64,000 nt of DNA from Blastobasis lacticolella (GCA_905147135.1 LR990043.1:6421057-6485056); one strand, 5' to 3'; positions 1 to 13,047 are shown, counted from the first letter of the stretch. Numbers and translations are program-made. Notes: generated by a model not told the origin, from the sequence alone.

Positions 1-1483
1 TATAACAAGGAAGTTTCTAAACAAGCGTTTTGTACTATAAGGGTTTCGCTATATCCAAGCTGACCACTAAGGCATCCCCCTTACGTTCTATGGTTACGTA
101 GGTTAGTAGATCACTAGATCGACCCCAACGGAATCCGTACTGGCGATCGCTGATGAGCTGATAATCTACTAAGTAACGTAGGAGTTGTTGAGTTAATGGA
201 TTTAGAGAACAAGAAGGTTATGGCTATAGGCCTGTAATGATGTGGACTAGAGAGCCTTTTTCAATATCGGGTGAACAAAAGCTGTCTTCCATTAAATCTC
301 CTACAACGACAGTGTAGTAAAAATGTCGCCAAAGACGGGCTAACTCTGGAGCCAACTCGGGAGTGCCCATGTGAAATCAGACTCATTAGACTTCTGGACC
401 TCGCGGGAGAAAAGAGTTCTACGCAAAGATTTTTGTGAAAACTGTACGTTAAGTATCATGGAAGTCCTGCACCACGGGGTAATCGGCGGTAGTTTCTCTT
501 ATCTTTTTCTTTTGCAACATGAGCCAGCGTGTCATCCTCCCTGCGCGACGGGGGAAATTTGGTAGACAAAAATTACCTTAGGCAGCTTTGGCAAGAGACC
601 AATGTGTTCATTTTTATGTTATACGATAGGTAAACAGGCAAGCCGGCCATCGGATGAAAAATGGTCACCGCTGGCTAGATAGATAGATGTATCCGGGCCG
701 TTTTCCGCATTCAGGCGAACTCGCGCCCATTCTGCGTGGATCACCGCTGGCTATAGACATTCGCAACACCAGGGGTTACGCCAAAGCGTTGTTCTCAAGA
801 TTTATATTCTTGACTTAATGTCAAATGACCATTACTTAAAATGTTACATCAAAGAACGAGAATAACATAAATCATTTGGCCACCGATTTAAGGCTGTTGT
901 AGTTTACATTTCCTTTATAGGGACAAATTGAAACTGACGATGTCTCGACACAGTAGCTCGTGTATTGTGCCCCATTACACGCCGTTCCCATCCCGGGTCT
1001 CAGCCAAGTTAAGTGGCTATAAACCAACTGCGCAGGAGTCGATAACTTACGCCACGCTTTATAAGGACTTTTGCTTATGAAGGATAATGGAAGTGCCCAC
1101 CATAAGGTTTTATGTGCGACGTAATATGGCCCCCGTTGATGCTGGCCAATTTTGTTACTATGTTAAGAAAGCAGTGTAGGAACGGCGAAGAGATCTGCTT
1201 ACATTGTTTGTGTTGGGGATTATGGGATGTTGCGTCGGGTAATATTAAATGTTGGCGGTAATACTTTAGACGGGCAATGGTAAATAATTGTAGGCGTTTG
1301 TGGAGTTTCTCGGAGAATGTTTCTCAGAAGGGCAAGAATTAAAGATTTTATCCTGTATTATGCAATGGACTACGTGCGAAAAAAGTCATCCCCCGCTTTA
1401 CGTGTAGGGTAGGTACCCAAATAAGGGTACTTTTTATTTGAAACTTTGTTATGTGTATAACAATACAGATTTCTAGTACATAT
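1..1483. other. intergenic, no gene seen
   Basis: No open frame here resembles a known protein and no splice-bounded exon is evident. The only recognisable content is a degenerate piece (about 740-797) matching, on the minus strand, the LINE 3' end family found at 5577, 22815, 43046, 45540 and 51568. A shorter match to the same family start (tcaccgctggcta) lies at 664. Confidence 0.5.
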
Positions 1484-1575
1484 AGTTTTTGGGATAAGCC
1501 GCAGATAGACAGACAGACAGACGGACATGGCGAAACTATAAGGGGTTCCTTGGATTACTACGGAACCCTATAAAG
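1484..1575. repeat. dispersed repeat with CAGA run
   Basis: A short (cagacaga) microsatellite is followed by gacatggcgaaactataag and ends in a ggaaccctata tail. This combination is a familiar tail of retroelement-derived repeats in Lepidoptera, but I recognise it from memory only and cannot name the family. No coding capacity. Confidence 0.4.
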
Positions 1576-2433
1576 AGCTTTCAATAATTTTGATCGCATA
1601 TCGTTTGAAAAGATGTGACAAGTATTAAAGGTGGTCACCGCTTACCCAGTCGATTCTAGAGGCACTCCGTAGTTCCAATGACGCTACAGAAAAAGTTCGC
1701 GCATTTTAACATTTTTTGCCTCGGTCCAGGCTATTTGTGCACCCATGCCTTTGCCTAGATTATAATTACTTAGCGTAATCGCCGACGCATAACTAACCAA
1801 GTGTGTTCAGCGCACCGATCGGGTCAGTTCGGTAATTGTCAGTTCGCACGTCGTCCGTCAGTCAGCCGCGGGCTGTGGGCGGCCGATTAAACGCCAAGCA
1901 CCATGTATAACGAAAACACATAGTTCTGCAAGAGAACAGTAATTCCGGTGATTCCACAACTGTTTTGGGTATGCCGTGGCGATAAATGGCACTACGTCGT
2001 TATACTTCTCATAAGTGGCACGTATACTATAGGCGTACAAACTTATCTGATTCAGTGGCCAAAACTAGAACTAATTGTCGCCATTTTTAAATATCATTTT
2101 GTTATCAATAAAGCGATCCCATTACCGATTCTATGTAGCGCTGTACTTACATTTGACATTTTGTTCGTTTTGACAATGCTGTGCGGATGTTGCCGCCGTC
2201 AATCGAGCATCCAATAAGTGGTAAGTAGCTCAGACACTGAACCTTCATCACGTAAAAGCGTAAGAGTACTCGAATGTGCGTTCTAGACTTTATGTTATTA
2301 CATAACTGAAAGATTTTAGTGCCAGCAAAGTCGAATATATTGAACCATCTCGATTAAACTGACTTAGGTATTCCATCTATCCGTTCGGAAGCTCCGATAC
2401 CACACGTCAAACTAAAAAAAAAATGAGTATGCT
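1576..2433. other. intergenic, no gene seen
   Basis: AT-rich unique-looking DNA. The overlapping short open frames at 1858-2217 on both strands start with non-ATG codons or lack recognisable domains and splice context. I see nothing to annotate. Confidence 0.5.
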
Positions 2434-2652
2434 TGGACAATTCACACAGCGCCATCTAGCCCTAAAGTAAGGTAAGGCTGTGGAATGGTTGCTATAGATA
2501 ACTGATATACCAAACATATACTCTTAAATACGTACTTATTATACATAGAACACCAAGACCCGTAACAGAACAGAGGAAATCGAACCCGGGACCTTTGCGT
2601 GGCAGACCCGGATGTTAACCAACTGAACCACTCAGATCGTCAAATACGTCGT
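2434..2652 (-). repeat. tRNA-derived SINE, family B, copy 1
   Basis: Read on the minus strand, the head carries a pol III A-box-like stretch (tggttcagttggttaac) and a B-box-like gggttcgatttcc about 30 bases later, as in tRNA-derived SINEs. The body contains cagacccgtaacagaa-type sequence and ends in ctagatggcgctgtgtgaat. Three further copies lie at 15063, 40475 and 56388; they share head, body and end, which defines the unit. It is not a functional tRNA because the acceptor stem does not pair. Confidence 0.8.
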
Positions 2653-4201
2653 AAATCCAATAACACTCCGTTTTTGCACATCAACAAAATATTCAACTGT
2701 AACGTAAACCCAGACGTTACTGTTTGTCGCCAGCACTGTGGCAAATGGCAATCCACATTGGATACACAATTCATTTCATACCGCGCCGTCTCTATAATCA
2801 ACTTATTTAGTTTAATTCCGCCCATTACGTATGCGTAAATACACCTGTTCGCAAATTGTCCCTTGAAAAGTGTCAGATATAAGTGCTACGCGGGCAATGC
2901 GTACGTAATTTGACATCATTTATTACAGCAACAACTCAGAGACTTAGGTAAATTATAACACAAATAATTACGGTCTGTTATTTGCACTATTACGAATGGA
3001 AACGACCGGCTTGCTTTAAAAATAGTTTTACTTTATAAATAGTACGAGCAATGGGCAAATAAGGCAATGTCTAACTAAAAATACACGTCTACACGCACTT
3101 CAAAGACCAGCACCGCATCCGCTTCCCATCAGGTTGCAGATGTACGAGTATGTCCAGCAGGCTGATTACTTAACTCTGTTGCCGACTATTCTCTCGCTGT
3201 TGCAAGCAAAATGGTTGAAATTCTTACTTTTGCGATCACGTATCGTCCATTTGACGGGTTCAGTCGCAAACAAAGCTTCATTGCAATAGCAACCGGAAAT
3301 TGACATATCGATAAAATTTATTCGTATGAAAATGCGATTACGTATATTTCTTGCAATGAAAGTGGCAGCTCGAATCCGCAACCACTCCCGTTGCAATTGC
3401 AACAACTCAAAAGCTGTTTCAAGAGCGCCGAAAACATAGTTTTTCATAAGGTTTGATTACAAAAACCTTGTTTATCATCGTTAAATTTGTTGATTGTTTT
3501 TTGTTGTTTGTGTTATTTGTTAAATTTGTTGTTTGTGTCTTTCCGCAAACATCACCAGCAGCTCGATGTTCCAGTGGGTAACTCGGCGATTTGGCGCCAT
3601 ATTTACAACACAAATTAATTTAATGGGTATAGGTACGTGAATAATTCGTGCCATGAATTGGTTTAGTTGATAAAACGCACAAATATACAAAATACACTTA
3701 CTTTCACTGTATTTTTATTGAAATCTCGGATAGAAAAGAAAACTATGAAAATATAAGCTTTGTGACTTGACAACTAAAGTTTCAAAATATCAACGAGCAG
3801 TCAAATGCTGGTAAATGAAAACGTCCTGTAATACATAACGCTTGCACCACAACACTGACTTTTTAAATAAGTTGGGTTATCGATTATTCTCCGTTACTCG
3901 CGGCAACTTCATGTCAGTGTTTTATCGATTGATATCGGTTGCAAGCTAGTTGAATGAGATGTTGCTTGCTTTACGTAATCGCAAATCATCGATAGAAATT
4001 TCTCGCAGTCCGCAACAAAACATTGGTTGCAACATGTTTCATTGCCGTTATATAATCGGGCCACTGATCGACGGAGGCCGCTGTCCATCATGCGGACCGT
4101 CGAACCGTGTGCCATTCTTGGCAATAAAAAATAAAACTATCTCTTTTTTATTACATGTTAGGTTGTATTAAACTATTAATTAAATTAAAAAACTAAAATC
4201 C
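2653..4201. other. intergenic with weak inverted similarity
   Basis: No gene recognised. Two stretches, near 3270-3310 and 3920-3945, are loosely inverted versions of each other (both around gcaaccg...atcgataaaa). This might be an old MITE, but the match is too short and diverged to call. Open frames of 71-93 codons here have no recognisable domain. Confidence 0.35.
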
Positions 4202-4596
4202 AATGAGGAGTTTTCCAGTAGGTATTGTCAATTGGTTTCAAAAAGCATCAATAGATGGCGCTCCTACAATATTGGTAATTTTGTACTAAAAGGTTAAACG
4301 AAATGTATTTTAATACAAACCTTTCATATTTGTATTGCGTCCATTCTTGATCCTAGTGTCCATGAAATGAATTAACTCGGTCAAATTGATGTTTGTTTTG
4401 TTTGTAATAACTTATTACAACCTCTAAAATGGTTGAAAACTATTGACAAATACAATAGTATTCAATACAACGTACCCAGTGTTTATCCTTTTTGCTAAGA
4501 ACCTATTTCAAGCGATTATCAATTACCAAAATTGTCGCGGCGCCATCTAGGGAGCAGTTAGGAATGCTTTAAATACCTATTGGAAAACTGCTCATT
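4202..4596. mobile_element. MITE with terminal inverted repeats, copy 1
   Basis: The left end reads aatgaggagttttccagtag and the right end is its near-perfect inverse (cctattggaaaactgctcatt). About 50 bases inside each end is an agatggcgct / gcgccatcta pair, again inverted. No coding capacity, so it is a non-autonomous DNA element. A second copy of similar length and layout is at 6339. The right flank starts ttaa but the left flank does not match, so the target duplication is unresolved. Confidence 0.75.
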
Positions 4597-5576
4597 AAAT
4601 TAAATTAGTTTATAAAACTCCGTTTCTGGGTTCCTTTGATCCTCCGGTTGCGGGCTACTTACCTAACGAGGGAAATTGCTCTTATGGTATAAACAGTTCA
4701 TAAAAATACGGCTAACTGAACAGGACGCACATTTTAGGTTGTCAAAAGGATATAATACCAAAATTAAACAGCAGCCTTTGTATTTGACTGTCTCTGCCTG
4801 CCCCTACAAGAAAAAGGCAAAAACAGATGTAATGAAACTAATATGGTTCCTTTTGTACACTTTGGGTCAGGAACCCTAAAAAATTGTTTTTTATACACTT
4901 TTTCTTTAATTCTTAACAAATCCGACGTTAAGACCTGGATAGGATTACGACGATGAATCTCATGTTCCTTTGATAATATTAGGAAAGGAATCTAAACCTG
5001 TTGTCCTACAGGATAGTTGCACATAATATATTATCTTTTTATGAATTCTTGAATTCTTTCTAAAATCTCAGAATATAATCTACCCACAGAATTAATAAAA
5101 AACTAAATAATTATAATATTACGAATCAAAGATACAGGGCCCAATTTCGGTGGACTCGTTTAACGCGTCATTAATAATAATCCAGTTAATTGACGGGCAA
5201 GCCGCAGACTGGGAGCAGTCGCCCGCTCGTCAAAGCACGTCGTAGAATCGTTTAGCATGCAAATTAATTGCAAGTAATGCCTTTACGAGCTGTTACTTTT
5301 AAAGTGGCTAGGTAGCTGTAGTACCTGTATGGAGGTGTCCCACATTAATAGTGTGCTGTTACACTTTTTGTAAGCATCTCACGTGTCTGGTAATCTTCAT
5401 AAATTGTTATTTTTGTACCATTTTCATTACGACAGTTTTAAATATTGATAAGGTTATGCTAAAAGAATAAATGTCTAGGTCGATGTGTGTCTGTTTGATT
5501 TAAGAATGATTGACAGGCAGACAGCATCTAAGTCCTAATAGCCAGTTATTCTAGTGGTAGGACTCTTTCAAGTCTC
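4597..5576. other. intergenic; possible conserved non-coding patch
   Basis: No gene seen. Between about 5150 and 5300 the base composition rises in G+C and TAAT-type homeodomain cores occur with an octamer-like atgcaaatta (about 5258). This is the composition of a developmental enhancer, but conservation cannot be judged from one sequence. Confidence 0.3.
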
Positions 5577-5790
5577 ACACACACTAAGGTTGTGGAATGA
5601 ACTACCTGGAGAGGTTTTCCCTGGAGAGTACAATATGGAGCTCTTCAAGAAAGGGGTTAAAAGGTTTTTACAGGGTCGGCAACACGTGGGTGATACCCCT
5701 GGTATTGCAAACGTCCATAGGCTGCGGTGACTGCTTACCAGCACGCTGGCCGCAAGCTTGTTTGCCACCTTATAGATATAAAAAAAAAAA
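5577..5790 (+). mobile_element. Jockey-type LINE 3' end, 5'-truncated
   Basis: Translated on the plus strand it reads LWNELPGE... then a phase change, KGLKGFYRVGNTWVIP, matching the C-terminal end of Jockey/CR1-group reverse transcriptase ORF2 (an RLWNELP motif followed by a short basic tail). The ORF end is followed by a short 3' UTR and an A12 tail. Only the last 215 bases of the element are present, the usual product of incomplete target-primed reverse transcription. Related ends lie at 22815, 43046, 45540 and 51568. Confidence 0.75.
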
Positions 5791-6338
5791 AAGTCTGAGG
5801 ACACCTCAGGCTGTCTGACCTTCTTTATCTATTTATCTTGCCAAGCAAACAATGCTTGATCAGCAATGTATATGCTACCCTCCTAAGCCCCAAATCTGCT
5901 GATTTATTTCAATTTAAAATTATTTAAACCTATTAATACTTATGAAACAATATGATATGAATAATTTAGTAATAGAAGAAATGAAAAGTAAAAGAATGAA
6001 AAATAGTAATAGAAGTGTAATGCGTTTTTGGTATTCTGATACAAATTTAAGACCAGTGGTTTTGGTTTTTCACTGATACTCATATACCATTGGCCAAAAT
6101 ACCATTTGCTAGTATGCTCTTCAATCGTGTTACAATATGAATTCAATTGTAGAATAAAACGGCAGTGTGTTGGTGGATTTTCGAACACAATACTTATAAC
6201 TGAACAATATAATCAATATTCAATATTGATTGCTTCATCAATATAATTAATTGAGAGTTATGTGTTGAATTATGATTATATTACGACTCTATATATACAA
6301 GTTTATGCATAATACTGTCTCAATTGTATCGGAGTCTC
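5791..6338. other. intergenic, no gene seen
   Basis: Strongly AT-rich, with several long A/T runs. I see no gene or recognisable repeat. Confidence 0.5.
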
Positions 6339-6711
6339 ATGAGCAGCTTTCCAGTAGGTAGTGATAGTATCGACAATTATGAAGAGATGGCGCTCTTAGT
6401 AACATGGTAAGACTAAAAGTTATAAAAATCCTTTTTTATATTAAAATACAGTTATTTAGTAAAAAGTTTTAAATAAAATGGCATAAATATCTGGACTTTA
6501 ATAAAATTACCTATTTGCTGAGAATTTCTCATATGTATTTATTTTTGTGATACAATAATATTTTATGATGTATACTCAAAAAATAGGCAGCTTTTCTACA
6601 ACTACACAACCTAGCCTTAAACAATATTACAGCATTATTACCTTAACTATCGAGTGCGCCATCTAGTGACTGCTTAGGAATGCTATAAATAACTTTTGGA
6701 AAACTGCTCAT
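6339..6711. mobile_element. MITE with terminal inverted repeats, copy 2
   Basis: Same family as the element at 4202: left end atgagcagctttccagtagg, right end an inverse ending ttttggaaaactgctcat, internal gatggcgctc near the left end and gcgccatctag near the right end. It is about 22 bp shorter than copy 1 and diverged in the middle. The right flank is again ttaa. No coding capacity. Confidence 0.75.
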
Positions 6712-6767
6712 TAACATGTGAGTTAAATATAATATCAATAACATGTGAGTTAAATATAATTAGCAGA

Positions 6768-6872
6768 CTTGTGCCCCTGTTGTTGCGGGTATCCATGGAG
6801 GCAATGACCACATATCATCAGATCCGCATGCTCGTTTGTCTCCCTCTAGATAGTCTGTACAAAAAAGAAACT
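6768..6872 (+). mobile_element. LINE 3' end remnant, second Jockey subfamily
   Basis: The stretch ttgcgggtatccatggaggc...tgaccacatatcatcag...gctcgtttgtctccct corresponds to the 3' UTR of the Jockey-type element at 24713-26310 (which has gtgaccactttccatcaggtgg). It is short and degenerate, and ends in a small A-rich tract. Confidence 0.5.
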
Positions 6873-8259
6873 ATAGTGATCGGCAAGGCTTTTCTTTAAT
6901 AAAATTATTATTTTAAGCCCGCCTTTGCTTTGTAAAATTTAAAAATTCTTATTTCTGTATTTTATTATCATGCAATAAATAGTTTACATATATACTTTTT
7001 TCAATAGTGAAATGGTATTTTAGGTTAGGTTCTACGACATGGCCGATGTCGTAGCCGGCAAAGAAGTTTAGCTTGTGGATAATAAAACACACCATAATTT
7101 TAATATTTCTTACTACATTGCTACATAGGTAATTATCTCCAGAAGTGACAGCCATGGCTGCATCTCATGGCTACACCATAGTATTATTTTCTTACCACTT
7201 TATTACTTAATTATCTCTAAAAGTAACAGACAGTCGCATCGTCACTTACAACCAAGCGAGGTGACTTCCAAGTCAAAAGCAAGGCTATTAAAAAGGCATA
7301 AAAACTCAAATTTCAAATTGCTAGAGATCTCGCAGAAGGTACCTTTACTACTTTATTTCCAGTTATACCTGGCTGATGTCCAATGTCTAGAATATTTAAT
7401 AGGCACCTATATATTTTTTTCCAGGCTGTCCGGTCCACAATTACGAGGCCGTCCATTATACAATTTGGGATAATTAACTACCGGACTTTGCTCCTCTCAG
7501 GTAATTGCTTCTCGCAACATGACCACTGCCATTATTGAGGTATACGGCCCATCCTTTGACGGTATGAGAACACCTCATGTTAATTGTTAAATTAAAATGC
7601 AAAGAGTTTAAAATGTTTCCCTAATGACTGTTTGTATCGTGCTGTAAGTGATTGGAAAACAATGCTTTGAGATCGTTTCGATTTGTTTGGTATCTAAACG
7701 CGTACGTATCAATGTATCAATTTTATATTTTACTACTTTCTGGCTTAACAATTACTCAAATTCAAAAGAGGCACAAGTCGAAATATTCGCTCGGCCCGTA
7801 CACAAAGGGGCCGCATTATCACATCATTACAAATTATTAAAAGCGGAGCAATAAATTAATTATAATGAGCCGAAACATTACTCGTAATTGAGACCGCAGA
7901 GTTGGCATCCAGCGGCTATACGCCATTATTGACTTGAAACGGCCCTGAGGGTGTTATTTGCGATAATTTAATAAATGCTACTGGAATGAATGGCCGGTGT
8001 AATGGCGGCGTTGGGAGCACGTGACAATAGTCCCGGAGCGACAAACTTGGCGCACAATTATGTTTTGTACGCAGGGAGGGATCTATAGATATACTTGACA
8101 ACGTTACAGTCTCTAAATCTCTAAGTACCTATGCCCAAGTTTTTTATATAGCTTGTTATCTAGAGTTGGTAATTTTTTTTTTATAATTTAATCTTTTTAA
8201 AATACATTTCAATGTCACATCTAAAACAAGTAAATGGTAAATAATATTAATAATTTTCC
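6873..8259. other. intergenic; possible conserved non-coding patch
   Basis: No gene seen. A small perfect inverted repeat (ctacgacat, 5-base loop, atgtcgtag) lies at 7031-7053. At about 7850-8060 a G+C-richer block with several taat/attaa cores and a cacgtg E-box (about 8019) could be regulatory DNA; this is compositional inference only. Confidence 0.35.
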
Positions 8260-8482
8260 CTTACACTCGTGGGTGTCGTACAAGGCGATTAATATTTTCG
8301 AGGCAAAAAATCTAGAGTCTCCATAGGCTGGAAAATGGGCAGGAGCGTTTTCTATTGTTATATTTAAACAATGCGATCTCCAACCCGCCTGCCAAGCGTA
8401 ATGATTATGACAATAGCCTCCCCCTTCATGGGAGATGCATTAAGTCCTGCAGTGGACTGTTATGGGCTGTGATGATGTTGAT
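8260..8482 (+). repeat. dispersed repeat family D, copy 1
   Basis: The unit begins ttacactcgtgggtgtcgta and ends gcagtggactgttatgggct followed by a gatgatg tail. A second copy at 55303 follows the same order with about 80 percent identity by eye. The gatgat tail suggests mobilisation by an RTE-type LINE. No coding sequence is visible. Confidence 0.65.
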
Positions 8483-9799
8483 AAGTCCTTGATCAACCTC
8501 AATTTGCCAACGGTCTTACGAGTGGGGAGCTCATTCCGGTGCTGAAGTTCGACTAGCCACAAACTTTGAAACGGTCACTCATCTAGGTTCCGGGGTTGGA
8601 AATTATACAAGAGAGATACAAGTAGTACAAAAGTGACTCAAAGCAACAGCTCGCGTTATGTCTGTAGTTCAAATAGATAATAATGCAGTTTTTAGGAATA
8701 ATATATAGACTTGTTGCTTAAGTATATATTCAGTTATTAAGTAGGTTACCTGAGGACTCAGCAATGTCAATATATTGCTCTCCCTCGGCATTTATTTTCT
8801 GATCTCAAATGTACATTGTCTACTAGTTTTTAGGTTGTATTGGTTGTCTGGAAGAGATCGCCCTTGTACTTGTTATAATCTTACAGAATCTGTGATAATT
8901 ATACTGTTAATGTACAATAAAGTGTTAAATAAGTAATAATAATAATAATAACAGCAGGTTTTGACACCCATTCCCCACGTATCCCGTATGGGGCTTGACC
9001 GTGCCAAACAAGCGCAACTTTTTAATCTTAACCGCGAATCGCACGTTTTTTGTGCCAGACTGCATGAGCAGACCAACGTTTTGTGTGTCTACCTAAACGT
9101 CTACAATCACTACAAAGTGGAATTTTTCTTGTAGTTGATGACGTAGGATAAAATACGGCGCCCTCACATTCAAAGGGATCATACTAGACTGCACGGAGAG
9201 AACAACTTTTTGTGGATCTCCTACTCCTAGGATCGTCTACTATCACTACAAAGTTGAATTTTTCTTGTACTAATAGGGTTCATAATTGCACCTAAAAAGC
9301 TCAATACACCGCCTCTTAAACCACCATTGCTTCGCATTACCACAGTGACATCCTGCCGACACGGTGACATTGTACGGGGTGTTTAGCCCACATTAGCTAA
9401 TGGGCTTCACTGACGCCGCCACTGTGTAAGCGGGGTAGAATTAAGTAAACCGTCATTACTCGCCCTCCTTCCCCAAGAATTATTTAAATGTCAGGTAAAT
9501 TGCCCCGGTACCAGTATGAGGTGTCCATGCAGCCTGTAATTTGCCCTCGCATTCAATCACTCGCGTACACTCGAAGCGGACAGGCAAAGAGTAGGCGGGC
9601 GCGCAGAGGCAGCACGGAGTTCTTAGGTACGCTATTTTAGGCTAAAGCAAATCAATAGGTACCTAAATCACTAACAGTGCAATTCTTTGTTCAAAAACAA
9701 TATGTCTTGTCTTAGGTATATTGAAAGTCTTAGCGAAATAACATTACGATATTTTATGAAAAAATATAAATTCTACAAAAAGTATATTCCATGCGCATG
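8483..9799. other. intergenic with short local duplication
   Basis: No gene seen. A (taa)n microsatellite lies at about 8934-8951. The stretch cgtctacaatcactacaaag (about 9099) recurs in altered form at about 9232 (cgtctactatcactacaaag), each followed by a ttgaattttt/ggaatttttcttgta sequence, so roughly 130 bases are tandemly duplicated. About 9340-9600 is G+C-richer and could be regulatory. Confidence 0.4.
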
Positions 9800-10055
9800 A
9801 GGATCCGGGGTCTGCCTTGACCATGATCCAGGATTTGGCAGATCAGATAATTACAGTAGAGCGACTGCCATCTGGCCTCCGTGATCCTGCTACCAGGGGA
9901 ACCTGGCAAGATTGGATCAAGGTTACACATTCTGTATAGGCATTCTGACAATGTATAGGTCTCATCACGATTTTCCCTCACCTTACGGTACATGGCAGCA
10001 GTGGGATTCGAACCTGGTACCTCTTACTTACGATACCTTAACCATACGGCCATCG
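9800..10055 (-). repeat. tRNA-derived SINE, family A, copy 1
   Basis: On the minus strand the head (ending at 10055) has a tRNA-like A box and a B box (ggtaccaggttcgaatccca), followed by the family body with ccaatcttgccaggttcccctggtag and a tail of ggaccccggatcctc type. The head resembles a class II (Leu/Ser-like) tRNA. Other copies are at 18627, 47659, 48859 and, split, 45731-46304. Confidence 0.8.
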
Positions 10056-10470
10056 ACGCTACCTTTTTAACAATATTTCAATTTACTGTCACAATCACAA
10101 TTAGATACGTTATACGAAAAGGAGAGATTGGAATTTTATCTTCACTAGTATTCTATTTTACAGAAGAACTGATCACTCTGATCACTTTCTATCAGACGAC
10201 AATCACACATTCTCGTTTATCAATTATGCAATGAAGCAATCAAACTTAAAATTTCGTGAGAAAATTATCAAGTATGTATCGCTAATAATCGCTATCCCAC
10301 TTTTTATTACAAGTACCCACGTGTGCTACGTAGTAACAATAGAGTGATGGTAAGCGGTCACAACAACGATTCATGCATTTAAGTAGCAGGTAATTTACTT
10401 CATGATTATGAAATACAATAACAAAAATTTGTTAGAAATAAACTTACTGTACTTTTTTTTTTTTTATCTA
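10056..10470. repeat. repeat shared with 49248-49960
   Basis: The segment aacaatatttcaatttactgtcac...ttagatacgttata matches 49255-49300. Later cgctaataatcgctatccca...gtgatggtaagcggt...atgcatttaag matches 49805-49935. In the 49 kb copy a reverse transcriptase C-terminus lies between the two blocks; here that part is missing. I read it as a deleted LINE 3' region. Confidence 0.5.
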
Positions 10471-10616
10471 TATATTTGTAGAGTAGCAGTATGTACCTAT
10501 GCCTACTAATTTTAATAACCATTTGACATCCAGTATTTTGTCTGTTCCCAATATCCACTTTACTATTACAATAGGTTTTAGTCAAGTAAATTACTAACTT
10601 AACCTCTATAATTCCA

Positions 10617-10806
10617 TTAATATTATAAATGCGATGTGTTTGTGTAAGTGTTACCTCTGCACGCCTAAACTGATGAACGGATTTTAGTTGAAATTTTATG
10701 GATAGCTAGATTAAGGTCTGGAATAATATGTATGCTTCTTTTTATCCTTCCCTCCCCCCACTCTTACGCGATGTTATGTATAGTCCACGCAGGCGAAAAT
10801 AGCTAG
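10617..10806. mobile_element. Helitron-like non-autonomous element, degenerate
   Basis: The unit starts near tattataaatgcgatgtgt, passes through gatgaacggattttagttga, and ends gcaggcgaaaatagCTAG followed by t. The CTAG end and lack of terminal inverted repeats fit Helitrons (CTRR end, insertion between A and T). The better-preserved relative is at 38993-39717. The subterminal hairpin is eroded, so confidence is limited. Confidence 0.4.
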
Positions 10807-10809
10807 TAA

Positions 10810-13047
10810 ATAACATAGCTAAAACTAGATTGAATCGTTACGATATCGCATTGAAATGAAAACTAACGTTAATAAACAATACGATAACTTGATACATGGT
10901 TGCCAATAGGTTATATACAAGTAAGTAGTTAACGACCTAATAATATTTATAGCCGAAATAGAAAATGTTGTCAAACTACGACATTTCGGCCAACATTTTA
11001 CTAATCTTTGCCCCGTCTCCAAAGCGACTTTCATCTCGTTCAACCCGTCCTTTGGTGTTGTGATAACTTTTAATAGGGGCCGCAATCATAAGCCTATTAA
11101 TAAAGGCTGCGGCGGAGGCGTCTTCGCGCTTTAATCAACATTTTCAATGAGATTATTAAACGCGGCCGCGTCGCCCGCGCATGTTTCAATTCCAATATGG
11201 CGGCCGGTGCGTACTGCAATGAGGTTTAGGCATAGGACAGACGATGTAAGTTTTCATGACACACTCTCACCTGTTTACAAGGATGTCTCTTAACTTAAAG
11301 GTGTGTTTCTTCAACGGGATAGGTAGATCTCTATGTTTCTAATAAACGGACTGTGAGATCCTTGAACAAATAACCTGAATGCGCCAAACACAAGCGATTA
11401 TAATACTGTCTTAATAAATTCTCTATTTCTCCGTCATTCAAATTAATGTTGAGTAGACATGCCAAAGCAAGCCTTGATCTGACCAGGCGTGATCTGATCA
11501 CCAGAAAACGGCCTGTGAAACCGTAGCACCATCTACAATAAATGAGGCTTTTTGCGGCGAACGCATATACTAGTGTCTTTGTTGGTTTGATTTGGCCTAA
11601 TGTCTTGTCTATGAACTCAAACGAAACTCCAGTATAAGTTTCACTGAATTGAAGTCGCGCCGTCTGTCCTAGGCCTGAGGGTTGACTGCGATGAGTTTAC
11701 GATGTGGCCGTGTCCGACGGGTGCCGCCAAATTGATGCGCCGGCGCAGCCGATGTAAATTCGTGCAGACATTACACGGCTTCTGAAGTGGAAATACTAGT
11801 GAAAGCAGCCGCGATGGTTGCGATATTAGAGTAGGAACATCGTTTAACAAGTCTCGAAACTTTGATTTTTCAATATTATAGGTACCTATGGTAGGCAAGC
11901 GGGCAACAAGGAAACGTGATGGGAAATGTCACCGGTGTCTATTGACATTAGCAATATCAGGAGTATCAGTATCATAACTCGTTGCTCTGGCAGCAAAAAG
12001 GTAAATGCCCCTTCAACGCTAAAGCCACTGGCCCCTAAATCCCCACCCCAACGAGCACTGAGTTTGAGTTCAGAGTTTCGATAAACTTCTTGTTTACCCA
12101 TCAACGTAACTCCTTCGACTTCGATTTAAACAAGCCAAGGGACTACCTACAACAAGCGCTAAAGGTGCGTCCACGGGGCGCTATGTTGGAATCGGACGGT
12201 CTTTAAAATTACATGAAGTTCTATGCCATTTCGCGACAATTTCTCTTTGTGTCAATAATTTCAATAACATAGGGAAATATACAAAATTGGTTTGAGGTAA
12301 ATGAATGTTTTTTTCCATTCTCCTTTTTTGTGAAAATGCCAATAAACCGCAAAAATATTGATAACTACCTAAAGAATTTTAATTCTCGTTGATATCTTCA
12401 ATTGGTAGGATTAAATCTAGGTACGTTTAGGTTATGACGTTCCTGTCATTGTTTATTTTGTGAGTTGTCCTTGTTGGCTGTCTGTTAAGTTTAGTTCCTT
12501 TATCATCCGTGAGACAGTAATTACATTTTCGTTTTTTACGATTAAGTTGAAAATAGGTACTTACCTAAGTCGGCATTATCTATCCTATATCTGGATGTCG
12601 GTATATAAGAAAAATCCCGCCCGGACCGTGAAAGTATGTTAGGTATTAAAGTCTTTTTGTGTTAAAAAGTAATTATATTTTTAAATTATTATTAAAAAAG
12701 TGTTAGTACTCCACGCTGACTGTTGGCAGGAAGTGACACAGGACAGAGTGGAATGGAGCATCTTAATGCCGGAGGATAAGACTCATTTTGAGTCGTTGCG
12801 TCAACATACCTTCATACGTTTCATACCTACTTATGTCACTCAGTCCGATCGAGCTGATCTGATGATGGAGACGGAAGGTGGTCATAGGAACTCCTAAACG
12901 ACGCATGATATAAGCCCATCGAATTTTGACTCGTTTGATAAGTTCTTTTACGGATATTAAATATTTAAAAAATATTTTCATTTATTTCAGAGATCATTTA
13001 ATAATACAGCTAGTTCAATAATACGTTCGTGTAAATAGTCACGCGAA
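10810..13047. other. intergenic, no gene seen
   Basis: Short open frames (for example 10825-11085 and 11641-12104) have no recognisable domains or splice context. A CpG-rich block at about 11100-11215 (gcggcggaggcg... gcggccgcg) stands out from the AT-rich background and may be regulatory. Confidence 0.45.
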
